NCBI GenBank assembly: GCA_964559175.1
Contig: CAZLGT010000006.1
Location: 1-64,000, forward strand
Origin: Mariniphaga sp964559175
GTDB lineage: Bacteria > Bacteroidota > Bacteroidia > Bacteroidales > Prolixibacteraceae
Length of the DNA: 64,000 nucleotides
Direction: 5' to 3'
Under the pieces are notes generated by a model. It worked only from the letters and a program-made list of their open reading frames with translations, was not told where the DNA came from and made no database searches. Below are positions 8,173-17,979 of this stretch, in pieces; position 1 is the stretch's first letter; the number at the start of each line of letters is the position of its first letter. Position numbers and translations under genes: made by a program.

Positions 8173-10317
8173 TCAGGGGTTATGTGGAAGGGTAAAATAA
8201 AATGTGCTTCCTCTGCCTACCTCGCTATCAACCCAAATTTTTCCGTCGTGCTTTTCCACAAACTCTTTAACCAGAATAAGACCTAAGCCCGTTCCGTTTT
8301 CACCCATCGTGCCAGAAGTACTGGCATTGGAGCCTAAGTCAAAAAGCCGGGGAATAACCTTAGAATCAATTCCAACTCCAAAATCTTTAACTGAAATTTC
8401 AACAGAACCATCTCTATGCTGCGCAGAAAATATAACTTTGCTACCGGGGCTTGAAAATTTGATGGCATTGGATAAAAGATTACGCAGGATTGTTTTTAAA
8501 AAACCCTTATCAGCAAAAACCTTTTGAGAATCTTCTGCCTTAATTTCAATAGCAACATTTTTCGTCTGAGATAGAGTCACCATCTGCTTCCTGACATCAT
8601 CAACCACATCATTTAAAATCAAATGTTCCGGCTTAAACTCAATTTTCTGAAATTGCGATAGCGCCCATTCAAGCAAATTGTTTAGCAGGTCGTATGAACT
8701 ATTCAAACTTTGAAAAATGAGCGGGAGATATTTTTTTTCGCCCGATTGTTTTTTCATCTCATCATCCTCGGTAAGAATTTTACTTAAAGCGAGCGCAGAA
8801 CCTATCGAACCTTTTAAATCATGCGCTATTATTGAAAAAAGCCGGTCTTTGGTGGTATTAATTCTATTCAATTCCCGGTTATTAAGACGTAATTTTCTGT
8901 ATAGTGAAAATATAATGACTGAAATAATTAACACAAATAAAAACCCCGCAATCATTAACAGTTGGTAGGTCTTTTGCTGTTTTATCCTTAGCCTATTTAA
9001 TTCGTTTTGTTTTTCAAGCGTGGCTATTTGGTTGTTTTTCTCATCGAGTTCATAAATGGCCTGTAATTGGTCAATTTTAATATTGGCGGCACCGGATAAG
9101 ATAATTTCCTGTGTTTCAATTTGCTTTTTCTGATAGAAAATTACTTTTTTAAGATCATTTAAATTCAGGTAAACGTCTTCAAGATTCGAGTAAATCTCCA
9201 GTTGAATTTTTACCTGGTCATTTGCAAGTGCCAAATCCAGACCATGTTCAATATTTGAAATCCCTTCACTGATTTTTCCTTTGCCAATATGACACAATCC
9301 AATATACTCGTAAATACCTGGCAGACTCAGCAAATCGTTTATTTCTTTTTTTATTGCCAGTGCTTCGTTTAGGTAGTTTTCTGCTTTCTCATAGTTTTGA
9401 AAATAGTATTCAATCTTTCCCAGGTATTTGTATGCATTTGACAAACCATATTCTGAACCACTTTGTTTGTGAATATCCAGCACCCTGTTTATGTATTCGC
9501 GCGCTACTTCAAAATTGCCTGATTCAAGATTTAATAAACCAATTTGTTCAAAACAAATGGCCACACCGTTGTAATTTCCATCAATAGCAGCCATTTTCTG
9601 ATACTTTTCCATGGATTCATTGAAATAATCCAAAGCTTTTTCCGGGAGTTTTAAGTCGGCATAAATCCGCCCAAGCAAATAAGCTGCCCACGCATCGCCT
9701 TCCGTAAAACCAGCCCTTTCATAGTTTAATTTCGATTTAATGATGTATTCAATGGCCCTGTCGTACAAGCCGTTTAACCTGAAAATAGTTCCCATCATAG
9801 AATAAGAAGAACCGGCAGACTTATAGTTTTCAGCCAACCGGCTTACCTGAATTGATTCATTAAAAAAATCAAGCGCCTGAATACTTTCGCCCTTGCGTTG
9901 CTCAATAACTCCCTTACGGAAAAGAATTTCTCCCTTATACCCGTTTTCTCCAGTTTTGTTGGATATTCTTAAAGCACGGTTGTAAAAAGTCTCTGAAAGT
10001 CCAATCTCATTGTGCACAAAGTAAGTCCTTCCAAGCACATAACATGCACGCATTTCCAGGTTGTCATTCCCGGTTTCAATAGCTGATTCAAGCGCAGCAT
10101 TAGCCAATTCAAGGGCTTCATTCTCATTCGTTTCATGAATTTGAAGAGCCAGCTCAAGTTGAAGTAATATTTTATCAGTCCCATTAGTCATGGCCAGTGC
10201 TTCACGTAAACTATCTGCTTTTTGAGTCCCGGAAAGTTGACCGGAACTTAAAACAGGTAAAAAAAAGCACAGGCTGAAAAAAAACAATAAAATCCAGGGT
10301 TTAAAATTTTCTCTCAT
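8173..10317 (-). CDS. TPR-containing sensor histidine kinase
   Basis: Membrane sensor kinase of 714 residues. It has a cleavable-looking signal segment (ILLFFFSLCFFLPVLSSGQ), then about seven tetratricopeptide repeats in the periplasm (residues roughly 40-400), a short coiled region and one transmembrane helix (LLMIAGFLFVLIISVIIF). The cytoplasmic part has an HisKA box with phospho-acceptor His499 in IIAHDLKGS and a HATPase domain with N box (NLLSNAIKF), G1 (DFGVGID) and G2 (GTGLGLILVKEF). There is no receiver or DNA-binding domain and no cognate regulator next to it, so it must signal to a partner elsewhere. It lies convergent to the sulfatases and divergent from GH2; a link to glycan sensing is only positional. 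Confidence 0.93.
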   Translation of the reverse strand: MRENFKPWILLFFFSLCFFLPVLSSGQLSGTQKADSLREALAMTNGTDKILLQLELALQIHETNENEALELANAALESAIETGNDNLEMRACYVLGRTYFVHNEIGLSETFYNRALRISNKTGENGYKGEILFRKGVIEQRKGESIQALDFFNESIQVSRLAENYKSAGSSYSMMGTIFRLNGLYDRAIEYIIKSKLNYERAGFTEGDAWAAYLLGRIYADLKLPEKALDYFNESMEKYQKMAAIDGNYNGVAICFEQIGLLNLESGNFEVAREYINRVLDIHKQSGSEYGLSNAYKYLGKIEYYFQNYEKAENYLNEALAIKKEINDLLSLPGIYEYIGLCHIGKGKISEGISNIEHGLDLALANDQVKIQLEIYSNLEDVYLNLNDLKKVIFYQKKQIETQEIILSGAANIKIDQLQAIYELDEKNNQIATLEKQNELNRLRIKQQKTYQLLMIAGFLFVLIISVIIFSLYRKLRLNNRELNRINTTKDRLFSIIAHDLKGSIGSALALSKILTEDDEMKKQSGEKKYLPLIFQSLNSSYDLLNNLLEWALSQFQKIEFKPEHLILNDVVDDVRKQMVTLSQTKNVAIEIKAEDSQKVFADKGFLKTILRNLLSNAIKFSSPGSKVIFSAQHRDGSVEISVKDFGVGIDSKVIPRLFDLGSNASTSGTMGENGTGLGLILVKEFVEKHDGKIWVDSEVGRGSTFYFTLPHNP

Positions 10318-10582
10318 TAATAAATTATCTTTCAGGTAATTAAATTATTTTCCACAATACAAAGCTAACAGAATTTTCTTACTTCTTCATATTCAAACAG
10401 TATTTCCGGGGAATTAAAAACTTTTTATAATACCCTTATAATGTGCAACTTGAATCCCAAATATTAAATTGCACCTCTCCCTCTTTTATTCAATGAAAAA
10501 GTTTTAATTAATTTTGCTGAATAAAGGTATTATTATCATTTTAAAAAAATCACTTGGTTGAAAACTATCTAAGCATAAAACA
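10318..10582. promoter_or_regulatory. Divergent intergenic region, kinase / GH2
   Basis: 265 AT-rich bases between the divergent kinase and GH2 genes. On the minus strand TAGCTTTG (10360-10367) matches TAnnTTTG 43 bases before the kinase ATG and is a plausible -7 element. On the plus strand I see no confident promoter element and no clear operator. Confidence 0.35.
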
Positions 10583-13387
10583 ATGAACTACAAAAATTTA
10601 ATTCTTTGCCCGCTATTCTTCCTAATCTCATCATTATTACTGGCACAGCCCACCCAAATTGTTTACCTCTCGGGAACCGACGCGGCCAATACCGTTGAAT
10701 GGGATTTCTACTGCACCGACGGGCGCAACAGTGGTGAATGGACGAAAATTCAAGTTCCTTCAAACTGGGTATTGCAGGGTTTTGGAACCTACAACTATGG
10801 CCACGACTGGCGAAATGAAAATATTAAACTGGGAAAAGAACACGGTTTGTACAGGTACGAATTTGAAGTTCCGCGCAAATGGAGGGGCAAAACCATAAAC
10901 ATTGTTTTCGACGGTTCGATGACCGACACCGAAGTAAAAATCAACGGAAAGCTGGCCGGGGAGATCCACCAGGGCGCGTTTTACCGCTTTAAATACGACA
11001 TCAGCAAACTGCTGAGATATGGCCGCACCAACATGCTGGAGGTGGATGTGGCCAAACACTCTGCCAACGAATCGGTGAACCGTGCCGAACGTCAGGCCGA
11101 TTTCTGGATTTTCGGCGGTATTTTCCGTCCGGTATTTCTGGAAGTTCTGCCCGAAACCCATCTTTCACGTTCAGCAATAAACGCCAATGCTGACGGCTCA
11201 TTTGAAACTTTAATAGCGTTAAATATATCCAATACTGACTACACCGTTTCAACAGAACTTTTCGACTTAAAAGGCAATAAAATTCCCGGAGAAGTTCAGG
11301 CTGAACTACCAAAAGGAACTACCGAAAAAATGATTTCCGGGAAATTTGAAAACATCAACCCCTGGAATCCGGAATGGCCGAACCTGTATGATATGAAAAT
11401 CAGTCTGAAAAAAGGTGACGAGATATTGCACGAAGTAACCGAACGCATTGGTTTCCGCACGGTAGAACTACGCAAACACGACGGCTTTTACATCAACGGT
11501 GAAAAAGTAGTGTTTAAAGGAGTGAACCGCCATTCATTCTGGCCCGAAACCGGCCGTGCATTAAGCTGGAAGCACAATCTGGCAGATGTTCTGTTGATGA
11601 AGGAAATGAATATGAATGCCGTGCGTTGCTCTCACTACGTGCCCGACAAACGTTTCCTCGAACTGTGCGATTCGCTGGGACTGTTTGTGATGAACGAAGT
11701 AACCGGCTGGCAGGATGGTTACGACACCATTGTGGGTCCGAAACTGGTAAAAGAAACGGTTGTACGCGATCACAACCACCCCAGTGTGGTTATCTGGAAC
11801 CACGGCAACGAAGGTGGCTGGGATTTTTATAACGAAAAGAATTTTCATGTATATGACATCCAAAACCGGCCCGTGCTCTATCCGTGGCTGCTGCGCAACG
11901 GCGCCGACACACACCACTACCCGGAATTCGATTACGCCATTGGCCGCTACGGCAACGGAAACGACCCGTTTATGCCTACCGAACTACTGCACGGTTTGTA
12001 CGATGGCGGACATGGAGCTGGTCTCGAAGATTACTGGCGAAACTACGAAACCTCGCCGCTGCATGCCGGCGGATTTTTGTGGGTGCTGGCCGACGAAGCC
12101 ATTCTGCGCACCGACATGGAAGGAACGGTTTACGATGCCGACGGCAACCATGCGCCCGATGGAATTCTTGGTCCTCACCGTCAAAAAGAAGGTAGTTTTT
12201 ACACCATCAAAGAAATCTGGTCGCCGGTGCAGGTAAAACCGGTCATAATTAACCGGCAATGGAACGGGAAGCTGTTTTTGGAAAACAAATTTATTTATAC
12301 CAATCTGACTGATTGTTCCTTTGGCTGGCAGGCTGTTAAAACCGGATTAAATACTGAAGACGAAGAAATTACAGGTAGCGGAACTTTTCCAGGACCTGAC
12401 GCACAACCCGGCGAAACGTCCATGGTGCAAATTGATTTGGGTGAATCGCTTCAACTGGCTGATATCCTTCTATTCTCGGTAACCGACCCGCACGGAAACG
12501 AACTGTACACCTGGAGCTGGCCGGTGAAACAGACCTGGGAAAAAGCTGATGAACTTTCTGAATTGCTAAAATCCCCGGAAAATGAAATCACCGTTCAGGA
12601 AAATGTAAGTGCTGTAACTGCAGCTGTTAACGGGCTTGAAATGTCATTTTCAAAAACTGATGGAAAACTCGTTTCTGTAAATAACAGGAAAGGCGAAGTT
12701 TCCATTAGCGGAGGCCCGGCGCCGGCAGGAGTTGAATCGAAAATCACAGGAACACAATGGGAAAAAGATACCGAAGGGAACTTCGTTTTTGAAATTTCAA
12801 CCGATAATTACCCGGAAAAAATGACCTGGATACTGCACAAAAACGGCTTATTGAAACTGGAAACCAGTCCGCTGCACAAATGGTTCAGAGAAGTTGATTT
12901 TATAGGTATATCTTTTAACTATCCTGAAGAAAAATGCACCGGTGTAAAATGGATGGGCCGCGGGCCTTACCGGGTTTGGAAAAACCGGCTGAAAGGCAGC
13001 AACTTCGGCGTTTGGGAAAAGGAATACAACAATACGGTGACCGCCGAAACCTTCAACAACCTGGTTTATCCCGAATTTAAAGGATACCACGCCAATTTGT
13101 ACTGGGCCACTTTGGAAACCACCGAATCGGATTTCACGGTGATTTCCGAAACACCCAACTTATTCTTTCAGCTCTTTACACCTTTAAAACCGGAGCATGT
13201 AGCAGGCGGCACTCACCCACCTTTCCCCGAAGGCGACCTGTCTTTTCTGTATGAAATTCCAGCCATCGGTACCAAATTTAAACAACCCGCAGCACTGGGG
13301 CCACAAAGCAGCAAAGGTCATTACGGAAACCATACCGGAGACGAAGTTTACCCCATAAAATTGTGGTTTGATTTCAGGGGAGAATAG
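10583..13387 (+). CDS. Glycoside hydrolase family 2 (beta-galactosidase-like)
   Basis: Exported retaining glycosidase of 934 residues with a Sec signal ending near LLLAQP. Order of domains: GH2 sugar-binding jelly-roll (YRYEFEVPRKW to GGIFRPVFLEV), immunoglobulin-like domain, TIM barrel starting at FYINGEKVVFKGVNRH, and a C-terminal beta-galactosidase small-chain-like domain (WMGRGPYRVWKNR). The acid/base is Glu410 in HGNEGG. The likely nucleophile is Glu467 in FMPTELLHG. The barrel departs from the LacZ pattern around the nucleophile, so beta-galactosidase is the nearest label rather than a proven specificity. It is followed after 59 bases by an inactivated gene remnant on the other strand. 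Confidence 0.92.
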   Translation: MNYKNLILCPLFFLISSLLLAQPTQIVYLSGTDAANTVEWDFYCTDGRNSGEWTKIQVPSNWVLQGFGTYNYGHDWRNENIKLGKEHGLYRYEFEVPRKWRGKTINIVFDGSMTDTEVKINGKLAGEIHQGAFYRFKYDISKLLRYGRTNMLEVDVAKHSANESVNRAERQADFWIFGGIFRPVFLEVLPETHLSRSAINANADGSFETLIALNISNTDYTVSTELFDLKGNKIPGEVQAELPKGTTEKMISGKFENINPWNPEWPNLYDMKISLKKGDEILHEVTERIGFRTVELRKHDGFYINGEKVVFKGVNRHSFWPETGRALSWKHNLADVLLMKEMNMNAVRCSHYVPDKRFLELCDSLGLFVMNEVTGWQDGYDTIVGPKLVKETVVRDHNHPSVVIWNHGNEGGWDFYNEKNFHVYDIQNRPVLYPWLLRNGADTHHYPEFDYAIGRYGNGNDPFMPTELLHGLYDGGHGAGLEDYWRNYETSPLHAGGFLWVLADEAILRTDMEGTVYDADGNHAPDGILGPHRQKEGSFYTIKEIWSPVQVKPVIINRQWNGKLFLENKFIYTNLTDCSFGWQAVKTGLNTEDEEITGSGTFPGPDAQPGETSMVQIDLGESLQLADILLFSVTDPHGNELYTWSWPVKQTWEKADELSELLKSPENEITVQENVSAVTAAVNGLEMSFSKTDGKLVSVNNRKGEVSISGGPAPAGVESKITGTQWEKDTEGNFVFEISTDNYPEKMTWILHKNGLLKLETSPLHKWFREVDFIGISFNYPEEKCTGVKWMGRGPYRVWKNRLKGSNFGVWEKEYNNTVTAETFNNLVYPEFKGYHANLYWATLETTESDFTVISETPNLFFQLFTPLKPEHVAGGTHPPFPEGDLSFLYEIPAIGTKFKQPAALGPQSSKGHYGNHTGDEVYPIKLWFDFRGE

Positions 13388-13446
13388 TTCAATTCAGTAA
13401 AAAGAATCATAATCGGAAATATTGCAGGCAAACTGTTGCATGGCGG

Positions 13447-13854
13447 CTATAATTTTTTCACCCGATGTGTAATACCTAAAAGCATAGGAGGAATTTCCAG
13501 CTCGTCAATGCATCTTGCTACGTTTTCAATCGTTTTTGTCTGATTCCTGGCAACCAGAAAAAAACAGTTGGTGGCATTAACCATGTTCCCGAACGATTCC
13601 TGATGGTGCCGGTTGGTGGAATTGTTAACAATCAGAATCAAAGCAGGTGGGCCCGACTTCAGTTTTTCCATTTTTGCAGCATCATATTTATCGCCGTTGT
13701 CGCCGTCGGTGGCGAAAATGATAAGGTCGTTGCTGGTATGCGAAGCTTTGGTAAGCCAGGTGTATAAATCGGAATTGGCAGCGCATTTTGCAATCCCTGT
13801 GTCCGGGTATTTTTAGAGAATGGCCTTTTGCAGCGACTCCACAAAAAATGTCAT
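13447..13854 (-). pseudogene. Remnant of a VWA-domain protein (5' truncated, in-frame stop)
   Basis: Reading the minus strand from an ATG at 13854 gives MTFFVESLQKAIL, a TAA stop at 13813-13815, then 122 more codons in the same frame: KYPDTGIAKCAAN, a stretch with IIFATDGDNGD, and an end at GITHRVKKL. The pattern fits the second half of a von Willebrand factor A domain: a helix of the FF-x-x-L type after the MIDAS strand, then the TDG strand. The N-terminal DxSxS MIDAS motif is missing; the frame above 13854 shows no family-like sequence and the neighbouring lipoprotein gene starts there. I see truncation plus an in-frame stop, so I call it a dead gene. An internal ATG at 13671 could give 74 residues but would lack most of the fold. 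Confidence 0.65.
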
Positions 13855-13862
13855 TTCAGATA

Positions 13863-14444
13863 CTATAAAGGAGATGCCTTTACAATTACCGGAACTTTAA
13901 CCCGAACAGTGGTGCTGATATCATAATTGGCAGTTCCCTCAATTTTCAGCCTGAAAGTTTTGTCTTTATTCGCTTCCAAAGCATTTATAAAAACATTGGT
14001 CCAGGTATCGCTAAAATATTCAATTTTCCCGGCTTCGGCAAGAATTTCCTGAGGGAGGGTAAATGCTGTTGTCATAGCCGGATCGGCACCTGAAGTAGTT
14101 TCTACTCCGAAAAGTAACTTGCAGGTTAAAATTTTATTTCCGTCAACTGCACCAAGAAAAGTAACAACCCCACCTTCATTTGCAACAATATCCCGGATAT
14201 TTCCAAGATACTTTTTTATGTCGTTGTTATCGGCCAGCGAAAAAGTTCCATTTCCGGCAAAGGTATATACATCACCGGCTATTTCAGCTGATTTCAGATT
14301 GATGGCCATTTCTTCCTGCGCTGATACCGGGAAATTAGCGCTTAGTTCTGTTTCTATATCCACTGCTGTGGCATCCTTAATTTTTTCACAGGAATAAGTA
14401 AGGAAAGCAACCATTGCAAATAGTAAAAAAAGTTTTGTTTTCAT
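13863..14444 (-). CDS. Uncharacterised lipoprotein
   Basis: 193-residue lipoprotein with leader MKTKLFLLFAMVAFLTYSCEK (lipobox LTYSC). The mature part is predicted mostly beta (VYTFAGNGTFSLADN, VVTFLGAVDGNKILTCKLLFGV, TFRLKIEGTANYDISTTVRVKVPV), without a family motif that I recognise. It is intact, unlike the two truncated remnants on either side of it on the same strand. Function unknown. Confidence 0.75.
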   Translation of the reverse strand: MKTKLFLLFAMVAFLTYSCEKIKDATAVDIETELSANFPVSAQEEMAINLKSAEIAGDVYTFAGNGTFSLADNNDIKKYLGNIRDIVANEGGVVTFLGAVDGNKILTCKLLFGVETTSGADPAMTTAFTLPQEILAEAGKIEYFSDTWTNVFINALEANKDKTFRLKIEGTANYDISTTVRVKVPVIVKASPL

Positions 14445-14506
14445 TTTTTCTGCATTTAAATTTGATTTTTAACTGCCACAATGTACAAAACAAATTTTAA
14501 TTTCAG

Positions 14507-15040
14507 CTATTTTGGAACAGAAACCGAAAGCAAATTTGAGCGGGATATGATTTTTCCACGTTTGCTGATTCCTTCCACAACCACAACGTACCTGGCCAAT
14601 TTATCGGAAGTAAAAAATTCAATTTTTGCCTCTCTGCCGTCAAACGAAACATTGGGGTTCCAGTATAAAGTGGGCCGGAAATCGGGTTTTGGATCGTTTA
14701 TGTTATTCAGGGAATATTTGGGCGAATAAAACTTCCGGGGCTGCTGGAATCCTTTTACACGTGGGGTTATTCGCCCCGGAACAAAACGTTCATATTCAGC
14801 ATATAAATCGGGCCGTCCCATTTTTGTTAAAACCGAAATTACACCGTTCCCGCCCCGCGATCCGTAAACAGCCAAAAGCGCTGAATTCTTTAATATTTCA
14901 ATTTTATCCACATCGCCCAGCGGAATGTATTTGATGTTTTCCCAGGTCACTTCAAGCCCGTCAACCAACAGCAGCGGATTTCCGTAACCCGCCCTGATGC
15001 GTATTTCATCGCCGGTAACAATTACACCCGGCGCTTTGGG
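14507..15040 (-). pseudogene. 5'-truncated TonB-plug / macroglobulin-like protein remnant
   Basis: The open frame begins abruptly after a TGA at 15041-15043 with PKAPGVIVTGDEIRIRAGYG, and continues as a TonB-receptor plug-type domain (PLLLVDGLEVTWENIKYI, VDKIEILKNSALLAVYGSRG, GNGVISVLTK). It ends in the characteristic tail of Bacteroidota macroglobulin/plug proteins (FYSPKYSL, DFRPTLYWNPNVSF, ARYVVVVEGISKRGKI). Relatives are many hundreds of residues longer at the N-terminus. Here there is no start codon at a domain boundary and no room before the divergent GH2 gene at 15093. About 177 codons remain. I infer a truncated, dead gene; expression from the TTG at 14968 is possible but would give a partial plug. 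Confidence 0.7.
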
Positions 15041-15092
15041 TCAAAAGAAATTTCGTAAATTCGTTCCAATTTAGTACAAAAAACAACAACCG

Positions 15093-17927
15093 ATGAAACA
15101 ATTCGTTCAAATTCTGCCTTTTCTGTTACTTTTAACCATTTGTTCCTGCACCCAAAAGCAATATGACGTAATTGATCTATCAGGGGAATGGCAATTTCAG
15201 ATGGACCCTGATGACCGCAGTATTGCTGAAAAGTGGTACGAAAAAAACCTGCCCGAATCCGTTCAGCTTCCTGGTTCAATGGTCGAAAACGGAAAAGGGT
15301 ACGACATCACGCTTGAAACGAAATGGACCGGCGGAATCCGAAATCCGGAATGGGTCAGTGATCCTAATTATGCGCCTTACCTCGACCCGGAAAACATTCG
15401 GTTTCCCTTTTGGCTTCAACCCGAAAAAAAATATACCGGCGCTGTATGGTACCGCAAAACCATTGACTTACCTGATGGCTGGGAACAAAAACCTGTATTT
15501 CTAAACCTGGAACGCGTGCATTGGGAATCAACCGTTTGGGTAAACAATCAGTACCTGGAAATGCAAAACAGTCTGGCCGTACCACATATTTACAATATTT
15601 CGGGCATGTTGAATCCGGGCAAAAATTCCATTGCAATCTGTGTTGACAACCGAACTAAAGAGATTGATGTTGGACACAACTCGCACAGCATTTCCGACCA
15701 TACCCAATCGAACTGGAACGGGATTGTGGGTGACATCTCCCTGGAGGCAAAAGGGGAAGTATTTTTTGAAAACCTGGCGGTTTTTCCAGATATTGAAAAC
15801 AAATCGGTAACCATCCGTGCCACGGTTTTAAACACGGTTTTCAAGCAGCAAACAGTTAAAATTCCGGTATCAGTTAAGTTAAAAAACTCTGCAAAAAAGG
15901 AAAAAAAAGAAACTTTTGAATTCAACCTTTTACCCGGCGAAAACATTGTGCGCATGAACTTTTCTTTGGGTGAAGAAACACTTTTATGGGACGAATTCAA
16001 CCCGAATGTGTATGAACTGACCGCAGAAATTAAAACGAAAAATATACACGATCGGCGAACCATAGATTTTGGATTCCGGGAGTTTAAAGTAGATGGAACG
16101 CGTTTCTCCATAAACGGCAGACCGGTATTTTTGCGCGGAACGCTGGAGTGTGCCATTTTCCCAAAAACCGGTTACCCGCCCACCGACGTGGAAAGCTGGA
16201 AAAAAGTGTATTCTGCTGTTAAAAACCACGGACTGAATCATGTGCGGTTTCACTCGTGGTGCCCGCCAAAAGCGGCTTTTGTAGCTGCCGACGAAACGGG
16301 CGTTTACCTGCAGGTGGAATGTTCTTCGTGGGCCAACCAAAGCACCCAACTGGGAAGCGGTCTGCCCATCGACCAGTACATTTGGGACGAAAGCAAGCGA
16401 ACTGTAAATGAATACGGAAACCACCCGTCGTTTGTGATGATGGCTTATGGAAACGAGCCGGGAGGCCCCCGTTACCGGGAGTTTCTTACAGAATTTGTTA
16501 CCTACTGGAAAGAACACGATAACCGCCGTGTTTACACCGGGGCAGCGGGCTGGCCCGAATTGCCGGTTAACGAATTTCACAACATTCCGCAACCGCGCAT
16601 TCAGGGTTGGGGAGAAGAACTCAACAGCATCATTAATGCCGAACCGCCCAAAACCAGTTTCGACTGGACGGATAAACTGCCAGAAGATGGAATTCCGGTG
16701 GTTAGCCACGAAATAGGGCAGTGGTGCGTTTATCCGAACTTCAGGGAAATTGATAAATACGATGGTGTGCTGAAAGCCAAAAACTTTGAGCTTTTCCGGG
16801 AAAGCCTGAATGCACATCACATGGGGCATTTGGCCGACAGCTTTTTACTGGCCTCCGGTAAACTGCAGGCACTGTGCTACAAAGCCGATATCGAAGCAGC
16901 GTTGCGCACGCCCGGTTTGGCAGGCTTCCAACTGCTCGATCTGCACGATTTCCCCGGGCAGGGAACTGCGTTGGTGGGCGTGCTCGACCCGTTCTGGGAA
17001 GAAAAAGGCTACATTTCGCCCGAAGAATACCGACGGTTTTGCAACACCACCGTTCCGCTTGCACGCCTCAAAAAACGCATTTTTACTGAAGGAGAAACTT
17101 TATCTGCAAAAATTGAGGTGGCACATTTTGGTGAGAATTCGTTGAAGGAAGTAAATCCGGCTTGGAAAATTATTCAAAACGAAAATATTGTTGCTGAAGG
17201 AACTCTTGGTCAACGCGATATTCCGATTGGAAATAACATTTCCCTGGGAGAAATAATTTACACTTTTCAGAACGAAAATCAGCCTAAAAAAATGACGCTT
17301 AAAGTTGCTGTTGGCGAGTTCTCCAATTCCTGGGACATATGGGTTTATCCTGAAAATGAAATGGCTGAAACAGGAAATGTTAAAGTGGTTGAATCGCTGG
17401 ATGCCGCAACAATTGATTTCCTCGAAAAAGGAGGAAAAGTACTGCTTAGTCTGGGAAAAGGAAAAGTAGCACCCGAAATGGGAGGAAATGTGGGCATTGG
17501 ATTTTCAAGTATTTTCTGGAACACAGCCTGGACGGACAATCAAAAACCACACACATTGGGCATTTTGTGCAATCCAAACCATCCTGCACTGGCTGAATTC
17601 CCCACAGAATACCACAGCAACTGGCAATGGTGGGATGCCATGAGCCACGCCGATGCCATTCAGCTCGATTCTTTTCCAGTGGAACTGAAACCCATTGTCC
17701 GCATCATCGACGACTGGGTAAGCAACCGCCGGCTGGCACTGCTTTTTGAAGCCAAAGTGGGAAAGGGGAGCATCCTGGTAAGCGGAACAGATTTGGTTAA
17801 CAACCTGGAAACCATAAATGAAGCCAATCAGCTGAGAAAAAGTTTGTTAAATTACATAAACAGCGCAGATTTCAATCCAAAAGTGAATCTGGAAATCAAT
17901 GAACTGCAAAAAATAGTAAAAAGATAA
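15093..17927 (+). CDS. Glycoside hydrolase family 2 lipoprotein
   Basis: 944-residue GH2-type enzyme with lipoprotein leader (LLLLTICSCTQK). It has the sugar-binding domain (YRKTIDLPDGWEQKP, VWVNNQYLEMQNS), an Ig-like linker and a TIM barrel (FSINGRPVFLRGTLECAIFP). The acid/base is Glu455 in YGNEPGG and the putative nucleophile is Glu540 in VVSHEIGQW. The barrel carries long insertions, including GFQLLDLHDFPGQG, and a C-terminal beta domain. Specificity cannot be read from sequence; the GH26 mannanase 52 bases downstream suggests a mannan-type or mixed glycan. Start chosen because the ATG gives a proper lipobox leader. Confidence 0.9.
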   Translation: MKQFVQILPFLLLLTICSCTQKQYDVIDLSGEWQFQMDPDDRSIAEKWYEKNLPESVQLPGSMVENGKGYDITLETKWTGGIRNPEWVSDPNYAPYLDPENIRFPFWLQPEKKYTGAVWYRKTIDLPDGWEQKPVFLNLERVHWESTVWVNNQYLEMQNSLAVPHIYNISGMLNPGKNSIAICVDNRTKEIDVGHNSHSISDHTQSNWNGIVGDISLEAKGEVFFENLAVFPDIENKSVTIRATVLNTVFKQQTVKIPVSVKLKNSAKKEKKETFEFNLLPGENIVRMNFSLGEETLLWDEFNPNVYELTAEIKTKNIHDRRTIDFGFREFKVDGTRFSINGRPVFLRGTLECAIFPKTGYPPTDVESWKKVYSAVKNHGLNHVRFHSWCPPKAAFVAADETGVYLQVECSSWANQSTQLGSGLPIDQYIWDESKRTVNEYGNHPSFVMMAYGNEPGGPRYREFLTEFVTYWKEHDNRRVYTGAAGWPELPVNEFHNIPQPRIQGWGEELNSIINAEPPKTSFDWTDKLPEDGIPVVSHEIGQWCVYPNFREIDKYDGVLKAKNFELFRESLNAHHMGHLADSFLLASGKLQALCYKADIEAALRTPGLAGFQLLDLHDFPGQGTALVGVLDPFWEEKGYISPEEYRRFCNTTVPLARLKKRIFTEGETLSAKIEVAHFGENSLKEVNPAWKIIQNENIVAEGTLGQRDIPIGNNISLGEIIYTFQNENQPKKMTLKVAVGEFSNSWDIWVYPENEMAETGNVKVVESLDAATIDFLEKGGKVLLSLGKGKVAPEMGGNVGIGFSSIFWNTAWTDNQKPHTLGILCNPNHPALAEFPTEYHSNWQWWDAMSHADAIQLDSFPVELKPIVRIIDDWVSNRRLALLFEAKVGKGSILVSGTDLVNNLETINEANQLRKSLLNYINSADFNPKVNLEINELQKIVKR

Positions 17928-17934
17928 ATTCATG

Positions 17935-17942
17935 TAAATTTG
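17935..17942 (+). promoter_or_regulatory. Putative -7 element of the GH26 gene
   Basis: TAAATTTG fits TAnnTTTG and lies 37 bases before the GH26 ATG, in the 52-base gap after GH2. No clear -33 element. It could allow GH26 to be transcribed separately from GH2. Confidence 0.35.
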
Positions 17943-17979
17943 GAGTTGAATTCCAAAATTGCTTAAAAATTGAAAAACC

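Noticed and set aside
13813..13815. TAA in the VWA remnant as a recoded codon
   Set aside because: No known TAA recoding is expected here, and the missing 5' half already indicates a dead gene.
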